This document shows positions 33,418-41,383 of a stretch of DNA of 64,000 nucleotides, piece by piece. Source of the stretch: Dictyobacter aurantiacus (GTDB taxonomy: Bacteria > Chloroflexota > Ktedonobacteria > Ktedonobacterales > Ktedonobacteraceae). The position numbers and the translations under genes are program-made. The DNA is taken from positions 930,001-994,000 of the forward strand of contig NZ_BIFQ01000001.1 in NCBI RefSeq assembly GCF_003967515.1, written 5' to 3'. The notes under the pieces were generated by a model. The model did no database searches. It saw only the letters and a list, made by a program, of their open reading frames with translations, and was not told where the DNA came from. Position 1 is the first letter of the stretch; each line of letters opens with the position of its first letter.

Positions 33418-35277
33418 TCACGGGCCTTGTCCGTTACCCTCTTCCCGAACCGGACTGGACCGTTTCCGTGTCATCCGGCTCTCCGGTCCCTGTTTCCGAA
33501 ATGCTGCGGTGGATGTTCCTGCATGGATCTCCTCGTGACATTTCCGGCATACCACCAGGGTTTTGCGTCGGCGTGTCGCCATTTGTTTGACCCATCCAGG
33601 TTTCTCTCTTCGTCCGGGCTTTTCCAAGTCGGCTAGTTTGCGGATATGATGGACCTCTACTTTCTCGCTGGATCCGCAGAGTTCGCAGGTGTCGGCTAAC
33701 ATCCGCTGAAGTAATTCGCTCCGGTTAGTCATGACGAATTGAGGGAAGCGATCAACAAGGATAGCATCTTGTTTCCGTTTGAGAGGAATTCCCCCAAAAT
33801 GCGTAACAAGTGGCTTCTTGTTGTCTCGTTGCACCACTACTTGCAGGCATTTTCTTGGTCCATGAGGCGTTTCGATGGTGGCTTTGTATTTCTTTGCCAT
33901 CTTCGTTACGCTCGATCGATGCTTGCCTGCCAGCGTTTTGAGCAACGATGTTTCTGCAATCCAGTGCAATTTGTTGAACCAGCCAACATTGTGAGCCAAG
34001 AGATAGTACTGGACAATCCCTCGATATTCCGACTGATATTTGCTGACAATGCTGTAATCACTGTCGCGGATCAGCACGCCTCGTTGAGCTGGTTTTCCTC
34101 GTTGCATATACAATGCACATTTTTGTTCAATGACTTCTTTGGGAACTCGTAAGGCTACCATCTCGTTGACTTGTCGTTGCCCTCGATGGTCGAGCTTGTC
34201 ATCGACATGTTGACTCACGATCTGATACCCAAGAAATTTCGCTGCTCCTGTTCGCGCATGCGTCAGCAACGTTTTCTCCTCGGACAGTTCCAACTTGAGC
34301 GTATCGTGCAGGAATGTCCTCAGTTCGCGTTTGATTTCCTCGGCTTCTTCCTTTGGGCCACTGAAACCAAGCACCCAATCGTCGGCATACCTCACATAAC
34401 GGAGTCTGCGGTAGTTGGGGTCTTGAGGATGTTGACTCGGCAGCTTTCGCCGCTGCTTCCGCAACATGCGGATAGCTTGTCGATCTCCTCGACGCTTGGC
34501 ACGGGCAATGGCATTTTCAATGTTCTGGTACGCAGGATTTTTGGCTCGTCGCTTCCCTTGATTGTATTTGGGAAGCAACACCGTCTCGACAAATTTGTCC
34601 AGCTTATCCAGGTAGATATTACTGAGTATTGGGCTGCACACACCGCCTTGCGGTGCCCCGCTCAGCGTTTCATGCCAGCGCCATTCTTCAAGATACCCTG
34701 CCTGGAGCATGTGTCGGATCAATCGCAAAAATCGGTTATCGTGGACTTTTTCTCCCAGGATAGTCATGAGTACTTCATGGTCCAGGCTGCCGAAACAGTC
34801 GGAGATATCGCCCTCAATATACCAATGCACGCCTTTCCAGGTTTGCACAATTTCGCTGAGTGCCGTATGGCACCCGCGCCCTGGGCGAAACCCGTGAGAA
34901 TGCTCGCTAAAGCGCGGTTCAAAGTAGGCATCGAGCAATTGACGCACCACCTCTTGCATCACTTTTGACGACCAAGACGGAAGTCCGAGCGGGCGTAATT
35001 TTCCATTCTTTTTGGGAATGGAGATCCGTTTCACAGGTGTCCATCGCCACCGTTCTTGACGGATGAGGCCAATCATGGCTGCGATTTTCTCCCTGGACAT
35101 ACCATCCACGGTTTCTCCCGTGGTGTCTGGCGTCATGGCTCCGTCATTGGAGTAGAGACGCGCATACGCCCGGAGGTACAACTGTGGATTGTAGAGCTGT
35201 CGGTAGAGCCTGGTTACTGGTAATCCTCGCTCACCGCGGTTTCGGATGATACTCAGGACTGTTGTGGCGTCCTGCAT
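33418..35277 (-). CDS. ltrA: Group II intron-encoded reverse transcriptase/maturase with HNH domain
   Basis: 619 residues. Starts MQDATTVLSIIRNRGERGLP and YRQLYNPQLYLRAYARLYSN, typical of this maturase class. RT motifs: HGFRPGRGCHTAL, WYIEGDISDCFGSLDHEVLM, GAPQGGVCSPILSNIYLDKL, and the catalytic YADDWVLGF, then LSEEKTLLTHARTGAAKFLG. A maturase (X) domain follows, and a C-terminal HNH endonuclease has CELCGSSEKVEVHHIRKLAD and CRKCHEEIHAG. The last ~25 codons (from PESRMTRK) overlap domain V, so the true functional end is probably near AAFRK. It promotes splicing and retrohoming. Confidence 0.95.
   Translation of the reverse strand: MQDATTVLSIIRNRGERGLPVTRLYRQLYNPQLYLRAYARLYSNDGAMTPDTTGETVDGMSREKIAAMIGLIRQERWRWTPVKRISIPKKNGKLRPLGLPSWSSKVMQEVVRQLLDAYFEPRFSEHSHGFRPGRGCHTALSEIVQTWKGVHWYIEGDISDCFGSLDHEVLMTILGEKVHDNRFLRLIRHMLQAGYLEEWRWHETLSGAPQGGVCSPILSNIYLDKLDKFVETVLLPKYNQGKRRAKNPAYQNIENAIARAKRRGDRQAIRMLRKQRRKLPSQHPQDPNYRRLRYVRYADDWVLGFSGPKEEAEEIKRELRTFLHDTLKLELSEEKTLLTHARTGAAKFLGYQIVSQHVDDKLDHRGQRQVNEMVALRVPKEVIEQKCALYMQRGKPAQRGVLIRDSDYSIVSKYQSEYRGIVQYYLLAHNVGWFNKLHWIAETSLLKTLAGKHRSSVTKMAKKYKATIETPHGPRKCLQVVVQRDNKKPLVTHFGGIPLKRKQDAILVDRFPQFVMTNRSELLQRMLADTCELCGSSEKVEVHHIRKLADLEKPGRREKPGWVKQMATRRRKTLVVCRKCHEEIHAGTSTAAFRKQGPESRMTRKRSSPVREEGNGQGP
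33447..33481 (-). ncRNA. Group II intron domain V
   Basis: A 35-nt hairpin on the minus strand starting GAGCCGGATGACACG, with a GAAA tetraloop-like turn and closing CCAGTCCGGTTC. The AGC triad and the GCCGGA/TCCGGTT pairing are the conserved catalytic core of group II introns. It lies inside the 3' end of the maturase frame. Confidence 0.88.
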
Positions 35278-36415
35278 TTTCGCATACCTCGCTTTGCTGA
35301 GTATCTAGGTTCCTGTGCCCCTTTGCCCTGTACGCTGCTTTCCAGCGCTCCCTGGTGGGACGTGATCCCCACGACTCATATGGGCACTCTGTTACCCTAA
35401 AGGTCGCCCTTCGTAGGTAATCCCGTGGTACGTCTTTGAGATACGTTCTAGCCGCACGTTAGGGTCTCCACTCATCTCTTGATCTGACTTCGTTCGTCTT
35501 CTTTCACCTTCAGGGATTGCCTCGGCCTCCGGTTCAAGCCAAAGCAGAAGATGACATCGTTTTCAAGCGTTCTTCCGATGGGCGGGCCACTTACACCAAG
35601 TCGAGATTGGAGTTTAAGCAGTCTAGCTTTACCCGTGGTGGGCGAGCCATATGACGCTCATGCTTTACAACGCTTTCAAGCATGGGTCATTTTTTTTTCA
35701 GCATGCTCTTGTTCCGTTTGGCTTTCGCCGCCGGGTTAGCTGGTGGCTCAAGAACATTTCCCTAGTTCCTCCTGTCTGTAACAGGAATATCTCAAAGCGC
35801 CTCACGGCGCACACCGGACTGACCAATTTCTCAGTATCCGGCTCTCCAGCTCTGCATGGTTTTTCGGGTCGGTTTGTTTGCATTACGCATGCCTCACCGT
35901 TGTATCCATACATCACCTGCGTCCCTTCGCCGTGTGGTGGGCGTTACCCACCTCTGACTACTACGAACGCTCCGTGGCCCTGTCGGGTTTTCAGGGTCTC
36001 TTCCATAGCCTTAAGGCATCCCGATGTAGGCCATCTCCGTTTACTCTTACCTGCACTGGATATGGTTTAGGTTCCCGTTCGTGTCCTTGCACGTGCTTCT
36101 TCACGCCGTTTGAGAGCCAGAGAGTGTGGAGACTCCCGAAGCTGGTCTCCACAGGCTCTTCTGTATACACGTTAACCAGCGTGTGTATACCCCCGCTATT
36201 AGGGCTAGGGCACTGGGTTTAAGGCAGTATAGCTTTGACCATGCCGTATCTTGAAATCGCCGAGCAGCCAGCTTGCTGATTTCACTAGCTCTCGGCTTTA
36301 CCAACATGCTCTGTTCCCTTCTGACGTTTCCATCTCCGGTCAGTTGGTTTTTCACGCAAGCCCTCTCTACTTGCTGCAACATTATGCATTACAGGCAAAA
36401 ACATTACGGACGCAC

Positions 36416-37375
36416 CTCGGGATAGCGCTTCTGGTATTTGGCTTTGAACGCGGCCAAATTGAGAAGTGCATCCTCATTGCTCTCTTGTTTGAAAATGCCT
36501 GCAAGTTCCGTACTCACCTCTTTACGCTCACGATGTGGGATGGCATTCATCACATTGCGTTGTTTATGCACCACACAGCGTTGTCGCGGGGTTGCCGCAA
36601 AGAGCGTGTCAACCGCCGAAAGAATCCCCTCATGTCCATCAGTCACAATCAGATCCATCTGCGTGGCCCCACGTCGGCGCACATCTTGCAAGAGGCAACT
36701 CCAGCCATCTTTGCTTTCCTCTGCACAAGCACGCAGCGCCAACACTTCTTTGTTTCCCTCCAGGTCAACACCGAGCGCAGTTAAGAGCACCGTCGAATCG
36801 GTTTGGTCTCCATGGCGTGCGGTGAAGTACACCCCATCGAGATACAGGATCCGCCAATGCTCTTGCAGAGGGCGTTCACGCCAGGTTTCAAATTGGTGTG
36901 TCAACGTGTGATTGAGGCGACTCACCGTGCTAGAACTGGGCGCGACGCCCGTCAAGGTTTCCGCGACTTCTCCGACCTTTTGGGTACTGACTCCGGCCAC
37001 GAACATCTGCGTCAAACCCTCTGCGATATGAGGTTCATAGCGGCTGTAGCGATCGAAGACCTGCGTATGAAAGTGGCCTTCACGAACCCTGGGGATCTTC
37101 AGGTCTTCAATGGAGCCAGACGAGGTTGCCAGATCGCGCGTGTAGGTTCCATTGCGATACTCTTTCCTCTCAGCCATGTTCTCGCCCCAGGCGGCGCCGA
37201 GAAATTGCTCCAGTTCCTCGCGCATAACTTCTTCGATGACCACGCGTACCGCACTGCGTGTGAGAGCGCGTAAATGCTCATGGAAGGCGTGTTGGTCGGG
37301 GAGTGGTGGAACTTCTGGCTTTGACGTTGAGAGGCCGGTGTCTGATGTGGTACTCTTTTTCTTAGCAGCAGGCAT
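36416..37375 (-). CDS. IS256 transposase, first exon
   Basis: 320 codons from the ATG at 37375 (AAGGAG, 6-base gap). Lys-rich start MPAAKKKSTTSDTG; VIEEVMREELEQFLGAAWGE; IS256 core ILYLDGVYFTARHGDQTDST (Asp), MDLIVTDGHEGILSAVDTLF (Asp) and QRCVVHKQRNVMNAIPHRER. It ends KAKYQKRYPE exactly at the intron boundary; reading on into the intron gives only VRP and stop. The catalytic Glu is in exon 2, so the protein needs intron removal to work. Confidence 0.9.
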
Positions 37376-37596
37376 AGTTTTCTCCTTTTCCAAGAAATGA
37401 AGAATGTGTTGAAAAGGGACAACCTATGCCTCTATTATTGTCTCACACCACTCTATTTGGGAAGGCTTTCCTTTACACACAACTCGGGATGGTGTCAGAA
37501 AATCTGTCCCTACATCCCCCTCGTTATCTCATCCCACTTCTGATATTCTCGAAAAAAGCGGGCAAATCTATACAGGCACTGGAGAGAAATTCTACA

Positions 37597-39252
37597 ATGG
37601 ACGAGGGTCACAATCTACTACAGGTGAAGGATACAGATGATCTGCTGGGGAACAGAAAACAAGATATACGACCTGAGATTGATGTCCCGCATAGGCAGAA
37701 CGGTAACAGCGATACCGGTGAACTTGCCTCTTCCACGCCATCATCGTTTCCAGTGACCGAAACTGATATCGCCATCGCCACTGCTGAAATACGCGATGAT
37801 CGGCCAGGTGCGCAGATGTCAGCGCAGGAGGAAGCAAGAAAACCAGTATTTCCCTTTAGCGAGGCGGACTCCGGGAAATATCAAAACATCTTGACCTCTC
37901 TTCGCGAGCAAGAGTTTAGCACACAGCCGGAATTGGACACGTCAGCGTTGCTACCACTACAGATACAACTCAAAGAAGGGATAGAGACTGACGAACTGCA
38001 AGTGCTGGCGACACCTGAGCAACTCCATGATCTGGAAGAGTCTGTCGAAAGCGGAGAGACTGACGAACTGCAAATATTAAGAGAGCTTGAGCAGGCTCTT
38101 GATCTGGAGATGATAGATGCGCTTGAGGATGCGGTCAAGCCAGAGACGGAGCCGGAAGCTACTATGCACTATTCACAGCCCGTCGACCTCCCTCTTGAGT
38201 CAGCGGCCGTAGCCTGGGATCAGCACCAGATATCCCCAACGGTTGTCCATACTAGATTGAAACGCCATGCGGTACAACGTAAGCCATCATCTATGCTCTT
38301 ACTATCGCTGGCGCTCTCCACCGCGTTCATCGGCACTTTGAGCGGGGGTATCTTCAACAACTCGCTGGCTGCGAACAACTTGTTGGTGCCGCGCCCGATT
38401 GCCAGTCATTGGTCAGGCAATGCGCCAGCACAGACACCAACACTGCGACCGACACCGAACCAGACCGCACGACCAGAACCGCGACCGACACCGAACCAGA
38501 CCGCACGACCAAAGCCGCAACCGACAGGGTCAAAACCTGCTCCGCAGCCTGCAACACAATCTCCTCGGCAGCCTGATGGCCAGCAGACAGCGTCGGTGCA
38601 ACCACAGTCCACAAATGCCCCGCTCACCCAATCGCCAACGGTGCCATCAGCACCAGCATCAGCACCAGCCCGGACTCCGTCACCACCGTCCCCCCCGGTT
38701 CCGAGCAACAGTTTTACACAGGGTGCAACCAGCACCAGTGGAACGACCGCCCTTTTTGATTTTACGCCCAACGGTTGGACGGCGGGCTATGTGATTCTGC
38801 ATTACACAGCAGCGGGTGCAATGCAGCAGAATGTGACTATGAGCAACAACGGAGGGAACTGGCAATACACCGTAGGCGGTCTGGGGTCCGGCACCACCAT
38901 CACCTATTCATTTACCTATCAGAGGGATGGCGTTCAATATGATACCGGTTCATACTCCTGGACTTCCGCTGGATCTTCCAGCGGAAGCGGTTTCACTCAG
39001 AGTGTGACGCGCATTAGCGCAGGAGCTGCCAGCTTCACATTTACGCCTGGTAGTTGGACGGCGGGCTATGTGATCTTGCACTATACCGTAGCCGGATCAA
39101 GTCAGCAGAATGTGACTATGAGCAACAACGGAGGGAACTGGCAATACACCGTAGGCGGTCTGAACGCCGGTGCCACCATCACCTATTCATTTACTTATCA
39201 GAGGGATGGCGTTCAATATGACACAGGTTCTTATTCCTGGATGTTTCCGTAA
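37597..39252 (+). CDS. Membrane-anchored protein with two CBM56-like domains
   Basis: 551 residues from the ATG at 37597 (GGAGAG upstream; the longer frame begins inside the IS element). Layout: a very acidic ~225-residue N-terminal part, with a repeated ETDELQVL/ETDELQIL unit; one membrane segment (SMLLLSLALSTAFIGTLSGG); a Pro/Thr/Gln-rich spacer containing RPTPNQTARP repeats; then two ~85-residue domains at about 372-454 and 463-548 (FTPNGWTAGYVILHYTAAGA ... YSFTYQRDGVQYDTGSYSW). The repeats share long identical DNA blocks (38831 and 39111). The domain matches CBM56-type beta-1,3-glucan binding modules. Predicted type II membrane protein holding glucan-binding domains outside through the wall. 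Confidence 0.8.
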   Translation: MDEGHNLLQVKDTDDLLGNRKQDIRPEIDVPHRQNGNSDTGELASSTPSSFPVTETDIAIATAEIRDDRPGAQMSAQEEARKPVFPFSEADSGKYQNILTSLREQEFSTQPELDTSALLPLQIQLKEGIETDELQVLATPEQLHDLEESVESGETDELQILRELEQALDLEMIDALEDAVKPETEPEATMHYSQPVDLPLESAAVAWDQHQISPTVVHTRLKRHAVQRKPSSMLLLSLALSTAFIGTLSGGIFNNSLAANNLLVPRPIASHWSGNAPAQTPTLRPTPNQTARPEPRPTPNQTARPKPQPTGSKPAPQPATQSPRQPDGQQTASVQPQSTNAPLTQSPTVPSAPASAPARTPSPPSPPVPSNSFTQGATSTSGTTALFDFTPNGWTAGYVILHYTAAGAMQQNVTMSNNGGNWQYTVGGLGSGTTITYSFTYQRDGVQYDTGSYSWTSAGSSSGSGFTQSVTRISAGAASFTFTPGSWTAGYVILHYTVAGSSQQNVTMSNNGGNWQYTVGGLNAGATITYSFTYQRDGVQYDTGSYSWMFP

Positions 39253-39271
39253 TGTGTTTGAAATGGGCAAA

Positions 39272-41143
39272 TTAGAGCTTCCACACTTTCGCATTGCGGA
39301 ACTGCAGGGTCGTTGGACTTCCTCCAGCGATCACAAAGATGCCGATATTGCCGCTACTGGAGGAAGAATCGTGGCAATGCATGACAATCTGGCTGTTCAC
39401 ATACAGATAAAGATCGCTCCCTTTTGCTACTACCGTCAACAGATTCCACTGATGGAGGCCGGTATAGATCGGCGCCTCATTTCTCTGGTAGAGAATACCT
39501 TCAGGCGCGACACCAGCCAGATCGTAGGTGCCATTTGCGTGGACGCAAAAGCGATATTCCGTGTTGGCATTAGAACGAAAGACCAGGCCTCCGCCATCGC
39601 CGGCGATCACGGACATTTCCACCTGGTAGGCGAAGTTACTAACTTTCGTAGTCTGAGACATGCACTGGACAAAATGTCCAGTGTTCGAGATTGTAGCCTG
39701 ATAGGCTTCGCCTGTAAAGTTGCAGCCATCTTCATTGTGCCCCGTGGACTCGATCTGCCATTGATTCTCATCCTCCACCGTCAATGGATCATCGAGCACA
39801 GGCGTCCCGCCAGCCGCTTGTGTATATATCTGTTGTCGAGCAGTCGCGGTCAGCGTCGGGGCTGGCACTATGGGAGCCGCTCGCCATGCCAGATAGCCGC
39901 TCGGCACGAAGAAATAGGTAGACAGGCTGCTCACGACAACCAGAAGGAGAATCAGTGCCAGGAGCAACAGAAGCGACCATCTGGAGCGAAACCAGGGCTT
40001 AAATACAGCCACAGCTACGTGCGAACTCTTCGAACCATCGCTGGCTTGTGATGGTAGCACAGGTTCGGCAAGCGTATCGGCCTCCATCTCCAGCGCGTTT
40101 ATGTACGGCATCTCCAGTATCATCTGTGGTTGTGCTTTCGGCTCTCCCAGGAATGGTGGTTGTACTTTCGGCTCTCCTGAACCATCCATGTCCTCTAGCT
40201 CAAGCGGGAAGAGAGCACGGTGATAGCTAACTGATGACTCTCGCACGAAAGGGAAAACAAAACGATTCTGTTGCGGAGGATCGGAACGGGTAATAGAAGT
40301 ACGAGGAGACCCAGAGCTACATTCAGAGAGGGGCCATACGTGAGAGCGTGAGGAGGGCATGTTCTCATCTGGTATGGATATTGCCTGCAGGGCTTCGACC
40401 AGTCGGTTTACGCTCTCGTAACGTGCCATTGGCTCGCGGGCCAGGGCTTTGAGCAGAGTCGCGTCTAACGACTCCGGTATATGCGGGGCCAGGAGAGAGG
40501 GCGCAAGCGGAGAGCCAGACGAAACGTCGGGGAGTGTCCCCGTGAGTAATTCATAGAGGAGACAGCCAAGCGAGAACTGATCGCTTTTTCGACTCACCAG
40601 ATGCATAAGCTGTTCTGGCGCCCGGTACGCTGCGCCTTGAGACTGAAGCGTATCGTCGGAGATGCTCTCATCGATGAGGGACGCGAGTCCGAAATCGGCA
40701 AGCTGCACCGTCTCATCGTCCGCGAAAAGCACATTATCCGGCGTGAGATGGCCGTGGAGAAGATTGTTGGCGTGGCAGTAGTTGAGAGCCTGCCCGATCT
40801 GAATCCCCATCCGCAGTGTTTGGGCCACCGACAACCGGGGAGGTGGGAGCGTACGTAGGTGGTTGCGTAACGAACCATGGGGAAGATGGGGACTGACCAC
40901 AAATGGTTGCTGCTGCTCGACATCGGCATCGAGCACTGGTAGCAGATAGGGATGGTTCAGTTGTTGCAGGCGCGCCGCATCGCGCAAAAAGTCTCTTGCC
41001 TCATAGCCGGGTCCCAGGCATGAAGCATGAAAGATCTTGATCACTACCTCGCGCTCCGTCAGGCCAATGGAAGAAGCAAGATAGGTATTACTTAAAGGCG
41101 ACTTTCCAATCTGCGTCACCAGAGAATAAGAGGCGAACTTCAT
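39272..41143 (-). CDS. Receptor-like Ser/Thr pseudokinase with extracellular LamG/DUF1080-like domain
   Basis: 623 residues. Kinase fold at 1-265: Lys36 in VVIKIFHA, HANNLLHGHLTPDNVLF as the catalytic loop, and LADFGLAS with the metal Asp150. The HRD Asp is replaced (H130-G131-H132), Lys in KPDN is Thr134, and the alpha-C Glu is Asp, so phosphotransfer is doubtful. After an acidic linker a membrane segment (SLLLLLALILLLVVVSSLST) leads to a ~165-residue outer domain (ENQWQIESTGHNEDGCNFTG ... FRNAKVWKL) resembling LamG/3-keto-disaccharide hydrolase folds, likely sugar-binding. Tail-to-tail with the CBM56-like gene, 19 bases apart. Confidence 0.82.
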   Translation of the reverse strand: MKFASYSLVTQIGKSPLSNTYLASSIGLTEREVVIKIFHASCLGPGYEARDFLRDAARLQQLNHPYLLPVLDADVEQQQPFVVSPHLPHGSLRNHLRTLPPPRLSVAQTLRMGIQIGQALNYCHANNLLHGHLTPDNVLFADDETVQLADFGLASLIDESISDDTLQSQGAAYRAPEQLMHLVSRKSDQFSLGCLLYELLTGTLPDVSSGSPLAPSLLAPHIPESLDATLLKALAREPMARYESVNRLVEALQAISIPDENMPSSRSHVWPLSECSSGSPRTSITRSDPPQQNRFVFPFVRESSVSYHRALFPLELEDMDGSGEPKVQPPFLGEPKAQPQMILEMPYINALEMEADTLAEPVLPSQASDGSKSSHVAVAVFKPWFRSRWSLLLLLALILLLVVVSSLSTYFFVPSGYLAWRAAPIVPAPTLTATARQQIYTQAAGGTPVLDDPLTVEDENQWQIESTGHNEDGCNFTGEAYQATISNTGHFVQCMSQTTKVSNFAYQVEMSVIAGDGGGLVFRSNANTEYRFCVHANGTYDLAGVAPEGILYQRNEAPIYTGLHQWNLLTVVAKGSDLYLYVNSQIVMHCHDSSSSSGNIGIFVIAGGSPTTLQFRNAKVWKL

Positions 41144-41334
41144 AAATACACTTATTATTATCCAAAAATATCTTGAACGATAGAGAAATCGCGCCTCTGC
41201 CCTTCTGGAGGGCTTACGCGATGTAATCGATGCCAGTATAACACAAAACAGGGGGCAATAGGCTGGAAGGTAGGAATAGAAGTCTAAGTTCGTATCCTGA
41301 TGGAACTATTTCAGAAGGGACCAGAAGCGGATAT

Positions 41335-41361
41335 GGGGACGACGCCATAACACGTCGCCCC
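41335..41361 (-). terminator. Hairpin after the GtaA-like gene
   Basis: GGGGACGACG pairs with CGTCGCCCC across CCATAACA, with one mismatch, 22-50 bases after the minus-strand stop at 41384. Likely ends the GtaA-like transcript before the kinase gene. Confidence 0.45.
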
Positions 41362-41383
41362 CCTCCAATGAGATGGGGTTGAG

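Larger units (their letters stand above)
33329..36415 (-). other. Group II intron (3087 nt) in an IS256 transposase gene
   Basis: The 5' end on the minus strand is GTGCG (36415-36411), the group II consensus, directly after the exon codon GAG. Domain V is recognisable at 33447-33481. The 3' end is placed at ...CCCAAC (33329), ending AY, because this restores the transposase frame exactly; an alternative end at CCTAC about 60 nt upstream (near 33390) would leave the exon out of frame. Domains I-IV occupy about 35278-36415. The encoded reverse transcriptase is intact, so the intron may still move and splice. Confidence 0.85.
33034..37496. mobile_element. IS256-family element split by a group II intron
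   Basis: 4463 bp. Left end GACACCATCCCGATTGTTGT (33034) matches the right end read inward from 37496, GACACCATCCCGAGTTGTGT, with further similarity beyond. Subtracting the 3087-bp intron leaves 1376 bp, a normal IS256 size. The transposase is on the minus strand in two exons. No clear target duplication was seen. The right inverted repeat lies ~100 bp before the CBM56-like gene. Confidence 0.85.
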
